DNA of 64,000 bases. Origin: Cyathus striatus (Eukaryota; Basidiomycota; Agaricomycetes; Agaricales; Nidulariaceae). Below are positions 48,196 to 59,999 of the stretch, one piece after another (the first letter of the stretch is position 1; every line of letters begins with the position of its first letter). The notes beneath the pieces were generated by a model. The model was not told where the DNA came from and did no database searches. It saw only the letters and a program-made list of their open reading frames with translations. A program made the position numbers and the translations under genes. Location: positions 2,666,001-2,730,000 of the forward strand of contig JAOVFP010000003.1 in NCBI GenBank assembly GCA_025738555.1, read 5' to 3'.

Positions 48196-48361
48196 GATGG
48201 GTAGTGAGGTGAAAGAGGTGAGTCAGACATTGGCAATGATGACAACGGGCGGTTGCGCACAGCGTTGAACTGTTTGCTTGTATTTGATCTGAATGATGTC
48301 GCCAATCATTGACATTCCTCCAGATCAGTTAGCGCGGGCTTGACGAAAAAGAAAAGAGACT
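48196..48361. other. Presumed 5' flank of transporter gene
   Basis: The missing N-terminal exon should lie here but no matching hydrophobic frame was seen. AT-rich repeat sequence begins just to the right. Confidence 0.3.
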
Positions 48362-49400
48362 TTCGGATCCAAACTAAGGCTCCAACTATATACTATACTA
48401 TACCCTATCCATATCCCTATCCCTATACTCAAATTTCTACTTTTTCTGTATAGAGTATTTTATAGTGTATAGGGTAGGTATATAGTTAAATTTTATTTGG
48501 AGATTTTTGTGATATTAGGCTTAAATTTAGTCTATGTAGTGACATACAGAAGCTACTTATAGTAGTGATGGAGCTTATGCTTCAAAGGTTGCTAATAAAT
48601 ATCACTTTTATGCCACCTTCTACTTTGAAAAATGGATATATAATCCATTAAAATACATTTAAACTCATCCACTCAGTGCAGCAACATAACAGAGGGTGGC
48701 AAACAGAGTACAGAGAAAAATAATAGGCTTCTTAAAAGGTACACTAAGCTGATAGAATTGGCTAAAGTGGTTAGTCAAAGGAATACAGTACTTTTTATTC
48801 ACTACAGTGTGATATGAACTATAATAAATGTTATTGCTACATGTGTGCCTTACAGATACCTGAGCACAGATGTTCTTACAATATGTCTGCTATTGCACAT
48901 CAATTAATATAATATATTAGAACAAGTAATTTGCCTGTACCATAGAATTGGCCTCATATTCATTTTGGACACTCAGCTCATTAACATCATTCTGTACATA
49001 TTTAATCACAGTGCTTTACATTTTTTGAATACCAGGTTACTTTTCCCCCACTTTAAACTTCTCATGAAACTTCAATAGGATCTGAGGATAGATGAATATG
49101 CTATCCAGTCACAAATTCTTTGTCTGAGAATACCTTCAACCTGGAATCTTCTTCCACACACTGAATATCATAACTTTGTGAAATGAAAAAAGTGTTACAG
49201 CCATAGTAAATTGGTATATAATTGCTTTTGAAAAGTTAGAACACTTTAAGAACAACTAAATTATTTCAGTGGTGATGACTTCTAAGTAATTTTAGTGAAA
49301 TTTATAAACCCTATATGATATACACTATAACTACCCTATCCCTATAAATACTCCCTTCAGGTGTATAGGGATAGTATATGGTTGGAGCTTTAATCCGAAC
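48362..49400. mobile_element. AT-rich element with inverted ends
   Basis: The left end TTCGGATCCAAACTAAGGCT continues CCAACTATATACTAT. The right end, read inward, is GTTCGGATTAAAGCTCCAAC followed by CATATACTAT. Short CCCTAT arrays sit just inside both ends (48400-48440 and 49334-49376). There is no coding frame. No target duplication was visible, so the boundaries are approximate. Confidence 0.55.
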
Positions 49401-49572
49401 AGGATCCATGCAGATAACAGGATGATAACTGGCCCTGCCATTCAATGCAGATGCACATTCAGCAACATGCCCATTGACCACCTGGTGGTCAGTATTGCAT
49501 AATGTTTGGCAGTAGCCTGGTTTAGATACAGGGCAGCTGTTATGTAAAACATAAGCAGCTACTTATTGTTTA

Positions 49573-50711
49573 TAGCTGTTTGCTGAATGATGTAGCACCC
49601 AGGTTGACAGCACACATAGCTGAATTGATCATCCCAGCACTGCCAAGTCCTTAGCCAACTAACTGGTTCTGCCTCCAACTCCCAGTCCACTCCACCACTC
49701 CACCTGCTTAGCTCTGTCTTCATACCCACTACATACTGCCTTCATGCTGGAATCTGACAATTCAGCTCTCACAATTTCAAGAACATAATTGTCTGAATGT
49801 GTTTATGTGGATGAAAACCACATGAAAAGGCTATTCCGTGCATCACAAGGGTGGATGGGCTTTGAGTGGACAGAGAGCTTTGAACCACATTTTTTCATGC
49901 ATGGACAGTGGTACATTGTCTGTATACTTGTTCATTATGACCTGAGCAACTTACATTCCCATAGGAACTCAATGCTATGCACTCTTTTCTTCAATTCCAT
50001 TTGAATATCTCAATGTTTTCAAATTCTTGGTCACTTTATCAACATATGCCTGCTGGAACAAATGTGTCATTTTCTACTGCACAACTCAGTAGTTATCATG
50101 AATAACACACAAATCCACAAGTCTACAGGCTAGCAAGTCATGATAGAAGGAAGGTGCATCTGTAGGCTATCGTAAATATGATTTAAGCCTTCCTAACACT
50201 TGATTTGCAGTGGAATACGACTTAATCTTGTGTACTTGCCACATCTCTATCCAATTGAAGAGGGATTTTCTTGCATCAAAGCTTCGCTTCGCTTCAATCA
50301 CAGACTGTGTTCTCAGCAATCTTACAGGGGAGCATACTGTGAATCCATATGCAGTGATATGCAATGTTATATTTAAGGTAACATCTGTGAAAGTGGAAGG
50401 GTGGTTTAGGCACTGTGGGCTACATGTTAAGAGGGAAATCACGTATTCAGTTAACAATTAGCTACTACTTAATATCTTCTCTCTGCTATGAATTCATCAA
50501 TGAGACGATAGTAAATTCCATGGAATGTGTACAGTTTACTTGGTGATGGGCTTAGAATAAAACTGGCACTGGGGAACCACAGGCATCATATGTATGCTTC
50601 TTGAGGAATAGTCACTGGTGCAGCCATATCCCTGGGCCCAGATTAATGAGCCAATCAACTCAGCCTATGTGTGCTGTCAACCTGGATGCTACATCATTCA
50701 GCAAACAGCTG
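49573..50711 (+). mobile_element. Tc1/mariner element with decayed transposase
   Basis: Long terminal inverted repeats of about 55 bp start TAGCTGTTTGCTGAATGATG at 49573 and CAGCTGTTTGCTGAATGATG reading inward from 50711. TA flanks both sides (49571-49572 and 50712-50713). The length of 1139 bp is close to that of a compact Tc1/mariner. The transposase inside reads on the plus strand. Confidence 0.82.
49780..50330 (+). pseudogene. Tc1/mariner-type transposase remnant
   Basis: Pieces in order: ECVYVDENHMKRLF with the first acidic motif (about 49795), then PHFFMHGQWYIVC, then SVVIMNNTQIHKS (about 50090-50128), then LVYLPHLYPIEEGFSCIKA (about 50229-50285). The family has D at the position now read as the first N of MNN, so the second catalytic residue is lost. 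Several residues are missing between LP and YPIE. Stops separate the pieces. It belongs to the fungal DDE endonuclease group with LPPYSPD-NPIE motifs. Confidence 0.75.
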
Positions 50712-50713
50712 TA

Positions 50714-51553
50714 ATGCTACTGCTGTGAGCACTCAGTGCACAGCTGGTGTATATTAACTTCAGATACCTGCTAAATCTCTGCTATATTGCATCAAGATAG
50801 TGCATTCACTACTCTTTACATTATAATTAATTATTCTCTCATGAAATGCCATTTCAATACAGAATGACTGAAAATCACAGCTATGTGTGTAAGTATAATA
50901 AAGAGCACTCAAAACTAATCAAAACGAAGTCACATCAACAGCTTTTGTATTTGAACTTCATACAGTGATCTAGAACTAAAAAATGGTATAAATATCATTG
51001 CTCATGAGTCACAGGCTCAGCCATGTGAAAGATGAAAGTATGTCTTCTGCAAGGCTGCTGGTTTGGTTTTGCAAACTACATGAGTATTTGAAGACATATA
51101 TCTAGATAGAATTGAAGGCAAAAAGTGATGTTGTATTGAAATAACTGCTATATATGCAAATTTTCAGCCTAGGATTTTTTGAAGAGGTTTAAGCAATGAA
51201 ATCTGCAACATTAAATTCAAGGAGATAGATATGAGGAAACATGAAGCATTATCAGTTGTAGGACATGCTGTCATGTAGTTGTGTAAGTAATACATTCAAC
51301 AGTTCCTTTTACTTCAAACTTACCAATTTTATAACCTGTAAAATATATCATAACATTATTACTAAAAGTTGCGACACTATGTGTTTCTACAAGAGAAAAA
51401 TGTGATGGAAAACCAATTATGTATAGATTTAAACAGGCAAGGTTACATTTATATAATTTGATACATACTTCACTGATATATTTGTATCTTAATCTGATTT
51501 GCAGTATGAAATGACCAGCTTTGAAGTATACTATATTGGTTGTTCAAACCAGC
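50714..51553. other. AT-rich sequence, nothing recognised
   Basis: No open frame, repeat or element ends were found. Confidence 0.4.
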
Positions 51554-51561
51554 CTGCCAAC

Positions 51562-52172
51562 TAGTGTTGCCACTGCTCTGCTTGAAAGCTGCTGAGCTGG
51601 TGAACTGAGCCAAAATTAAGCTGAGTGAAGCGAGTTCCTGTGAAAGCTGGCTCTGACAGGTCCAGCTCAGCTAAGAAGCATTCCCAGGTGCTCCCGAGCA
51701 GCTACAAGTCTGCTTAGCTGCAGCTTAAATGACATTATCATATCCAGTATTTCCTCACTTGTGTACTGTGCTCATGCACCACCAATCTATGACATCCAAA
51801 TTAAATAAGTCTTATTCACATCTGTAGATATTTGAATAAGTACTTTAAGTGTTATATGAAGAAACTAAAAGGTTTCTTTGCATTCCTTTTTCAAGGTTTA
51901 ACTATGTACATATTATCTTTCTATTATCAACCCAATGTCAGACATTATGTAAGTATGTAAGATTGCCAATAACAGTGCTTTTTGAGAGCCCAGCTGGGCC
52001 AAAGTATACCTATTTTAGTTTACATTCTGGAGCTATAGCTACATCTGACTGAGCAGCTTCTGAGCCATAGCCAGGGAAGTGAATAGACTAGAGGCAGCTC
52101 TGCTTTCAAAGCTGAGCAATTCCATGACCCTGAGCCATGAAAGCTGAGCTAAGTCAAGCAGTGGCAACACTA
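51562..52172. mobile_element. hAT MITE with AGCTGAGCT-word arms
   Basis: The ends are TAGTGTTGCCACTGC on both sides, inverted; CAGTGTTGCCA-like ends are familiar from hAT elements. The flanks CTGCCAAC (51554-51561) and CCACCAAC (52173-52180) differ by two transitions that would both follow from a CCGCCAAC original. Both arms are crowded with AGCTGAGCT, AGCTCAGCT and GAGC words. There is no coding capacity in the 611 bp. Confidence 0.85.
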
Positions 52173-52180
52173 CCACCAAC

Positions 52181-53803
52181 TCACATATTAGGGGAGTTCA
52201 AACCTGAGTGTTTCATGATGCCAAGGAAAATGATTGTAGCATGTGAACTTCATTTTGTATCATCCTAGGTTTGACACCCCCAATACAAATGAAGGCAACT
52301 GACACTTAGTCAAAGCTGAGTTCAGTCAGGGAACAAATTGCATTAATGTGTGTTGCAAGCCCACATTGAATGCAGTACATTCAGTAATCATAGATTTGAT
52401 AGATCATAGAGATAACATGCTCTGCAGCTTCAACAACCATTCCCCTGAGCTACGACTCACTTATCTAAATGACAGTAACATGGAAGGGCACTATTAGAAG
52501 TTTTCATGGTATATACTGCAACTGAAGAGGTTAGAATAACATCTTCCTCTTCTTCTGAATCAAGTTCCTCACACTCTGATTTGAGTGAAGACTGAAGTGG
52601 CTGAAATTTTTCAAAATTTGTGTTAACAAGACGAAGGGGATGCTCTGCCATGTATGAGAGATGTGCAGCACAACAATGGCCTAATTCAAATTCTGACTGA
52701 GGGTTGATACACCTAACAGATGTACAACATGTATAAGTGTATTTTTTCCAATATCTACATAATATAATTCACTTAACTGTGATCACACTTGGATTATCTA
52801 AGCATTGGAGTGAGGTCTGAACTGCCAGTAATCATGCTATTTATAGTCACCCCCCACTAAGGACATAATAAACAAAGAAGCAGCAGTGATTATAGTAAGG
52901 GATGAGCGGAAAAGCATGTATATAGAACCCCAGCAGCACTTGATTCGCCATAAGCACATGATAACATGGCACATCTAGGTTATGAGATGGTTCTGGCAGT
53001 GCTACATACCCAAAGAAGCCAGCAGTGTCAAAGTGCCCATCAAGCGCCAGCAGTCATCACTGCTACTCTGGACTCAAGCCAGATCCATCCTCTGCATCTT
53101 GTGAATGAGATCTCACCCTGATCTACTGATTGAAGTGAATGGACCCTATACCTGAAGCTGCACTTGCCAATGGTTCTATCATTAGGCCCACAATGCAACA
53201 GGGCATCTAAGACGTGCATCAGCCAATAAGCATGTCTCTGTTATCCCATGCACCTGCACCCTTCAAGGAGATATGACCAACACTCTCCTATCCAGACTTG
53301 TGCGCACATCCCTCCTCTCAGCATTGTAGTTAATTACCCTATCTAGACATATGTTGTAACTGTACAGTACCTAGGAACTTCACTTTTTCAGTAGTATATA
53401 AGGCTTGCAAACCTGCTCATGTAGAATGAAGCAATCCTGTATTGATTCCTTCTATCAGTACTATTTAGCATATTCATGACAATCTATCAATTTTCTGAGT
53501 GTAAAAGCCCCAGTGTGATCTAAGCCTTCCCAGGACCTCAAAGAAGTTTAGTTTATTAGTAGTGATTACAAGCATTATAGATTACAAGTGAATATAATAG
53601 TGTGTTCATTCCTCCTTTGCCCAGAATTACCTTGTGTATTCTGAAGATATTCCCCCAGACTTGCCCCTGCTTGATTGTTAGCAAGAGTAAGTTATGACCC
53701 TTACATAGTTTCATAGCTATTACTCCCTAGTAACTGTCTTTGCCCTTTTAAGTCTCTTCGCATGTTATTATGAGACAGCTGCAGCATGGATACTACCTCA
53801 TTC
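52181..53803. other. Long intergenic stretch, LTR-like features only
   Basis: No gene was recognised. Around 53390-53410 a GTATATAAGGC TATA-like box, followed by polypyrimidine and polyadenylation-like sequence, gives 52870-53690 an LTR-like look. I could not find matching TG/CA ends or a target duplication. Confidence 0.3.
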
Positions 53804-54450
53804 CTACATTATCACAATGCTGAACACCTTCCTTGGTCGACTTTTTCTCCTTTTTTTTGTGGTCTTCATCCTGACTACAGTAGTACATGGTTTTATGACT
53901 GCTTTTGAGTACATAGTGCTTTTTACTCTGTTAAAAGCTTGGTAAGTTCCTAATTGATGAAATGTTGTGTCCCCACTCACATAAACTGGTATTTGATATC
54001 TTCTGGATCTCACCACATGTCATCCAAACATGGTCACAATGTGGTGCCATAGGGTCATGCTCAATGGTGTATGTAACATGGTGAAGAAGGCCTTGGCAGT
54101 CATATATATCTACATATTCAGATGAGTTTTTGGGAATGTTTATATACCTACTTAGACAACTAACCACAGGATTCTTCAGGATTTCCTCATCATCATCAGA
54201 TGGGCTGAATGATTCATGGTCCTGATTGCCATGCTGTGCACCTTGCTGTCCTTCCACCCTAGTTCTCTTCTCCATTCTTTCTACCCACTCTCCTTCACTT
54301 GCATCTTCTATAACTGCCTGTTTCCATTGTTGGGCATTATCTTTGATTTTGATGTGTGAACATGCATTTTTCTGGTTTCTTTTGTTCAACTCTCAGCAGT
54401 GATCACATGTTTTCCATTGGTTGCCAGCTGGAATTGTATTCTTGCAGTTT
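53804..54450 (-). CDS. Hypothetical spliced protein, possibly mobile-element derived
   Basis: A minus-strand frame from 54389 to 53931 encodes about 150 residues: a charged Gln/Glu/Arg-rich N-terminal part, an acidic SPSDDDEE stretch and a folded-looking C-terminal part with SEYVDIYDCQGLLHHV. A second overlapping frame (54016-53804) with IPVYVSGDTTFHQLG probably follows through an intron or frameshift. Upstream a fragment beginning MSEIVANQTARIQFQL (about 54472) could be its start. I recognise no domain. Expression and completeness are uncertain. Confidence 0.35.
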
Positions 54451-54678
54451 GATTTGCAACTATTTCACTCATAGATTGAGGTAAGGATACTCCACCTATT
54501 ACCTGTCATGTAGCATAAATAATCATTTAAATTGGCTACATTTTACTTGAGATATGACATGCCTTTCCCCCTCCCCCTCCTGAAGTGTCACTGAATTTAT
54601 GTACCCAGATAGATACATTTATAACACATCACTAATGGTCCTGATAAGCCTTCTACATCTTTGATTACCATCCTATCT

Positions 54679-55450
54679 AAGGTAGACGTAGTTCATACTC
54701 ATCCAATGTCATGTGATGTGACATGGGCATGACGATGAACTTAGCAAAATGTAACCTTGGCTCAGGGCCTCAGAAGTGTGCTAGCCATGCATTCCCAATG
54801 CATTCTGCCAATGTTACACACAAGAACAATAGCATTGTAATGTCAAAAGAGTGTTCTAATATGTATATACTTCACTCCCTAGCATTAAATGTTGTATATG
54901 TACAGTAGATACTTAGTTCTTGGATAGTATAAAAATAGGAATGTATGCTTCACCTACCCAGGTGAGATTTGGAGTATGTATACTTCCTGAAAACATTACC
55001 ATCTGGAGGCAGCACCTATGGTGAAGTATTACGCAATTGTATAGAAACAACTTATGGAGCAATACAAAATTTCATTGTTTTCCTCTTCTAACTTCACCCT
55101 CCTGACTTTCTTTGCATGAAAGTTGTTGCTCTCGGGCTGCAGTGTTTCATGTTTGCTTAAGTGTTCCACCATGCAGCAGTATGCCACCCCTGTCTGTTTG
55201 TGTACATTATGTATATTCAAATACAATATTTACAAGGGTGCAAATGCCCTGATTTAGTTCACACTCTCAATTAGAGAAATCAAACAAAAATGTTATCACC
55301 ATATCTGAATTAGATACCACTGTAAAATTTTGGTGTAGTCAATTTTTTTTGAAGAGAATTACTTGAATTACGAAGTCAATTTCTTTTGTTTGTCACACTA
55401 TATCACGCTTTTTCATGTGACATTGGATGAGTATGAACTACATCTACCTT
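54679..55450. mobile_element. 772-bp MITE in NLR unit 3 flank
   Basis: Inverted ends of more than 30 bp start AAGGTAGACGTAGTTCATAC at the left and AAGGTAGATGTAGTTCATAC reading inward from the right. ATCT lies on both sides (54675-54678 and 55451-55454). There is no transposase. It interrupts the 3' flank of the third NLR unit within a few dozen bases of where a different MITE (35164-35654) interrupts unit 2. Unit 1 is continuous there. Confidence 0.82.
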
Positions 55451-56504
55451 ATCTCTTCTACTAGTGCCACATTTTTCAGCTAATTTTGTTCAAAACCTGA
55501 GGTAATATTAGCTTGTACTTATGTGTTTATAGTGAATCACTAACCACTGTAGTTAGCAAGTTCCTTCTGATATTATTCCTTAATTGTTACATATTATTCA
55601 TAGGTACACTTACAAGTTTAAAAAGCTATGTGTAGATTAATATACATAAAAATAAATGGCTCTTAAATTTTTAAATATACAAATATAATAATCTTATAGT
55701 AATTACTACTTAAATAATACTGGTGGTAGACTTTGGGCTAAGCTAGACCCTTTGTACCCTTGTGGAGAGTACAGGTATTTCAAATATCAAAAAAATTGGA
55801 CCCTTACCCTTACCACTTCTGTAGCCTACCTTTGTATCCCCAGGTATAGTGTACCCCTTGCTTATTGCTACCCACATGAGATGAACCAGACCACATCAAT
55901 TAGCTATCTATGGGAGTACAAGGTAAGAAAAAGCTACTGTAAGTATTGGTAAGCATAAGTGAATAAAGGCCAATAGTGTAAGACTATTGGAAAATACAGA
56001 CAATCAAATCCTAATGTTCATTATATAAGCATAGCCTTAGACTATGTCACCATGTTTTTTTTATGATGTTGGTGAACAATGCACTGAAGTAGATCAAACA
56101 AACATATCAAATCAGGTAAGCATCACTTTGATATATCACATTGTAATAATAATAATAAGTGGTAAATATCCCACAGTCCTTATTTAGTTATGCTACATTA
56201 GCATAGTAGAAGTAGCATTTAATTAGTAGAGCTATAAGTAAAATACTTCCATTCTGAAATCAATACTATGTAAGTTTTTTCATTACCATTTACTGACTTT
56301 ATTGTTGATGAACTTTGGTGTTGCTACAATTGCACAGCTGGGTGTTGCCTAACTTATAGAGTCAGCTGATGCAAACACTACATCTTATATTGGAGTTTCA
56401 CTACTTTTTTTTTTAAAAAAAAATCAGAGATTTAAAAAATATACTCAAGAAATAACTGTCTCTCATCCTCAGAACTTCAATTTTTATTTTGTTAGCTATC
56501 CTCT
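55451..56504. other. 3' flank of NLR unit 3
   Basis: Homologous to 18085-19171. AT-rich, and no gene is called. Confidence 0.55.
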
Positions 56505-59500
56505 CTAATTTTCCCTGTTTATAGTGTCTGGCTTTAGGATTGGCCTGCTCACAAGAGTATCAGAATGCTCTTTACTAAGAATTCTGGTTCTCATTTCCAG
56601 CACTTGCTTCTCTAGCTCCTCTGCCTCCATGTATTTACCAAGACACTGGTAAGTGCTTGCAAGATTGCCCATACTCTCAAGAGTATGAGGATGCTCTTCA
56701 CCAAGAATTCTGGTTCTCATTTCCAGCACTTGCTTCTCTAGCTTCTCTGCCTCTGTGTATTTACCAAGATTTTGGTAAGTATTTGCAAGACTGCCTATAG
56801 TTGAAAGAGTATCAGGATGCTCTTCACCAAGAATTTGGGTTCTCATTTTCAGCACTTGCTTGTGTAGCTTCTCTGCCTCTATGTATTTACCATGATTTTG
56901 GTAAGTGCTTGCAAGATTGCCCATACTCTCAAGAGTATGAGGATGCTCTTCACCAAGAATTCTGGTTCTCATTTCCAGCACTTGCTTCTGTAGTTTATCT
57001 GCCTCCATGTATTTACCAAGATATTGGTAAGTGCTTGCAAGATTGCCCATACTCTCAAGAGTATGAGGATGCTCTTCACCAAGAACTCTGGTTCTCATTT
57101 CCAGCACTTGCTTCTGTAGCTTCTCTGCCTCCATGTATTTACCAAAATTTTGGTAAGTATTTGCAAGACTGCCCATACTCTCAAGAGTATGAGGATGCTC
57201 TTCACCAAGAATTCTGGTTCTCATTTCCAGCACTTGCTTCTCTAGCTTCTCTGCCTTTGTATATTTACCAAGATTTCGGTAAGTGCTTGCAAGATCATCC
57301 ATAGTCAAAAGAGTATGAGGGTGCTCTTCACCAAGAATTCTCATTCTCATTTCCAGCACTTGCTTGTGTAGCTTCTCTGCCTCCATGTATTTACCAAGAT
57401 ATTGGTAAGTGCTTGCAAGATTTCCCATACTCTCAAGAGTACGAGGATGTTCTTCACCAAGAACTCTGGCTCTCATTTCCAGCACTTGCTTCTGTAGCTT
57501 CTCTGCCTCCATGTATTTACCAAGATTTTGATAAATGACTGCAAGATTGCCCATACTCACAAGAGTTTGATGATGCTCTTCACCAAGAATTCTGGTTCTC
57601 ATTTCCAGCACTTGCTTCTGTAGTTTATCTGCCTCCATGTATTTACCAAGATTTTGGTAAATGTTTGAAAGACTGCCCATACTCTTAAGAGTATCAGGAT
57701 GCTCTTCACCAAGAATTCTGGTTCTCATTTCCAGCACTTGCTTCTGTAGCTTCTCTGCCTTCACATATTTACCAAAATTTTGGGAATTGACTGCAAGATG
57801 TCCCCTACTCCAAAGAGTATGAGGATGATTTTCACCAAGAATTCGGGTTCTTATTTCCAGCACTTGCTTGTGTAGCTTCTCTGCCTCCATGTATTTACCA
57901 AGATTTCGGTAAGTGTTTGCAAGGTTGGCCATACTCTCAAGAGTATGAAGATGCTCTTCACCAAGAATTCTGGTTCTCATTTCCAGCACTTGCTTCTGTA
58001 GCTTCTTTGCCTCTGTGTATTTACCAAGATTTCGGTAAGTGCTTGCAAGATTGCTCATAGTCAAGAGAGTATGAGGATGCTCTTCACCAAGAATTCTGAT
58101 CCTGATTTCTAGCACTTGCTTCTGTAGCTTCTCTGCCTCCATGTACTTACCAAGATATTGGTAAGTGCTTGCAAGATTTCCCATACTCTCAAGAGTATGA
58201 GGATGTTCTTTACCAAGAATTCTGGTTCTCATTTCCAGCACTTGCTTCTGTAGCTTCTCTGCCTCTATGTATTTACCAAGATTTTGGTAAGAGTTTGCAA
58301 GATTGGCAAAACTCCCAAGAGTATCAGGATGCTCTTCACCAAGAATTTGCTTTGTTAATTCTACTACAGTTTTACATATAGTCAGTTCAGCTTCATGTTT
58401 GCCTGTTTTATTTAACACTGTTGCAAATTTCTGTAGTATTATGTAGTTATAATATTCATGATGGTTTGGTAGAATTTTTAGTACATGAATTATAATTTCT
58501 TGGTTATATATATATTCCTCTGTGGTACCTGCATATGCTATTGAAGCTCCCAGTATACTCCTGGTGTTTTCAACCCACTTTTGTCTATCCAACATTGATA
58601 ACCTAAATTGGCACCAATCTTGAACTAGTGGATGAAGACTATGAGATCTCATATTCATATGATTCTTTAGTAATGAAAAAGACATAAGCATAGATATTGC
58701 ATCATTAAACACTATTTCATTCCAACCTTCATATTCATCAATGTTAAACAATGCTTTATCCAGATTCTGGAGATAATAAATCATATTTTCATTTGAGTAC
58801 TCCTCAATTATTGAATGGTAGTTCTGTGCTGCCCTCTGAAAGATGCTATGAGGAATTCTTTGATGGTGTAAGAAGGCACAAATATTGATCATTACAATTG
58901 CATATTTAGCTGCACTTGCTCTTTCATTATTTCTTACATCTTTTGACATTTCAATTATCTTCTGATAAGAGATTTCCCATGTTCCATATACTGTTTTATT
59001 ATACTTTGATGCACCTTTAAACTTTGCATTATTCATTAATTTCTCTTTGTGATTCTTGTACATATGCAAGAATTCACTTATATTACAACTTCCAGATAGT
59101 ATGTATGATCCTGCATGATCAATGGCTAATGGAAGACCACAAAGTTCTGCAACAATCTCCTTGACTACATCCTGATGTATGTGTAATTGCTTATGAAGTC
59201 CACTAGCTTTTAGAAGTAGTTGTGCTGCAGTGTCTTCACTCATCTCAGTCACTTCCATGGAGTGTTCATCTGTAGTAAGCCTTCTCAGTGTTGGATTTCT
59301 GCTTGTAATCAAAATATTTCCTTTATTCTTAGGTGGTAAATATTTCTCAACATCTTCTGGAGCTCCATCAGCATTGTCAAAAACCATCAACCATTTGCAC
59401 TTCTGAGCAGATATCCAATTGAGAACCACAGCAGGAGAAAATTCCATGGAATGAGGAACCAAAGGCATCTTATAAATATCTCTGAGACTTTGTACAACAC

Positions 59501-59999
59501 TTTCTTCTGAAGTGCTATCAATCCAGAATGTATATTCAAAACTGGACTGAAATTGGTGTCAAATTTGTGAAAAAAAATGCACTACACCTACTAGTCATCC
59601 ATTTCATCCATAAATTTGAGACAGATTTGAGTTTTACCAATTCCTCCCATTCCATAGAGAAGATAGTACTTTCTTTTCATGTCATTTGGATCCTCAGACT
59701 TAAAATGCCACATTAAAGCATCAAGATATTTTTCTTGTCCAGTAAACATTACACTTGTGCTTGGAGTTGTCTGAGTAATTGGGGATATTTGTCCATCTTT
59801 TATATTATTGACCTAGAATTTAATGTTTTGTTATACTAGATTCTATAGCTTTATTGAGACAAGTTACCTGTGTATTGACGTAGTGAATAGACTTATCAAT
59901 CATGACAGGATGACTGATGGCAATATTGCTTGCATTCGGAAAGGCCATGTTTTCAATGTTCAGTACAGAGTAAGGATTGATTCTTTCAATGGTCATCAT
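56505..59999 (-). CDS. NLR gene 3: NB-ARC and TPR receptor (about 1129 aa)
   Basis: This is the largest paralogue. Exons 59868-59999 (44 aa, begins MMTIERINPYSVL, three residues longer than the others near its end), 59592-59812 and 56505-59541. Intron phases are conserved, with a GTAGGT donor at the second intron in place of GTATGT. The P-loop GMGGIGKTQ, CKWLMVFDNADG, CGLPLAIDHAGSYI and SLHPLVQDW are all present. It has fifteen TPR units, the last degenerate (TLVSRPILKPDTIN) before the stop. Several repeat pairs are near-identical; for example TLESMGNLASTYQYLGKYME appears three times, which points to recent duplication of multi-repeat blocks. No stop or frameshift was seen. The C-terminal tail of gene 2 is replaced by a short divergent end. 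Confidence 0.9.

Noticed and set aside
52870..53700. A possible third LTR with a TATATAAGG box
   Set aside because: No TG/CA ends with a flanking duplication and no internal retrotransposon sequence could be found.
56801..57304. Plus-strand open frame opposite NLR gene 3, with repeats
   Set aside because: Repeats in the antisense frame simply mirror the 126-bp TPR units. Similar shadows exist opposite genes 1 and 2.
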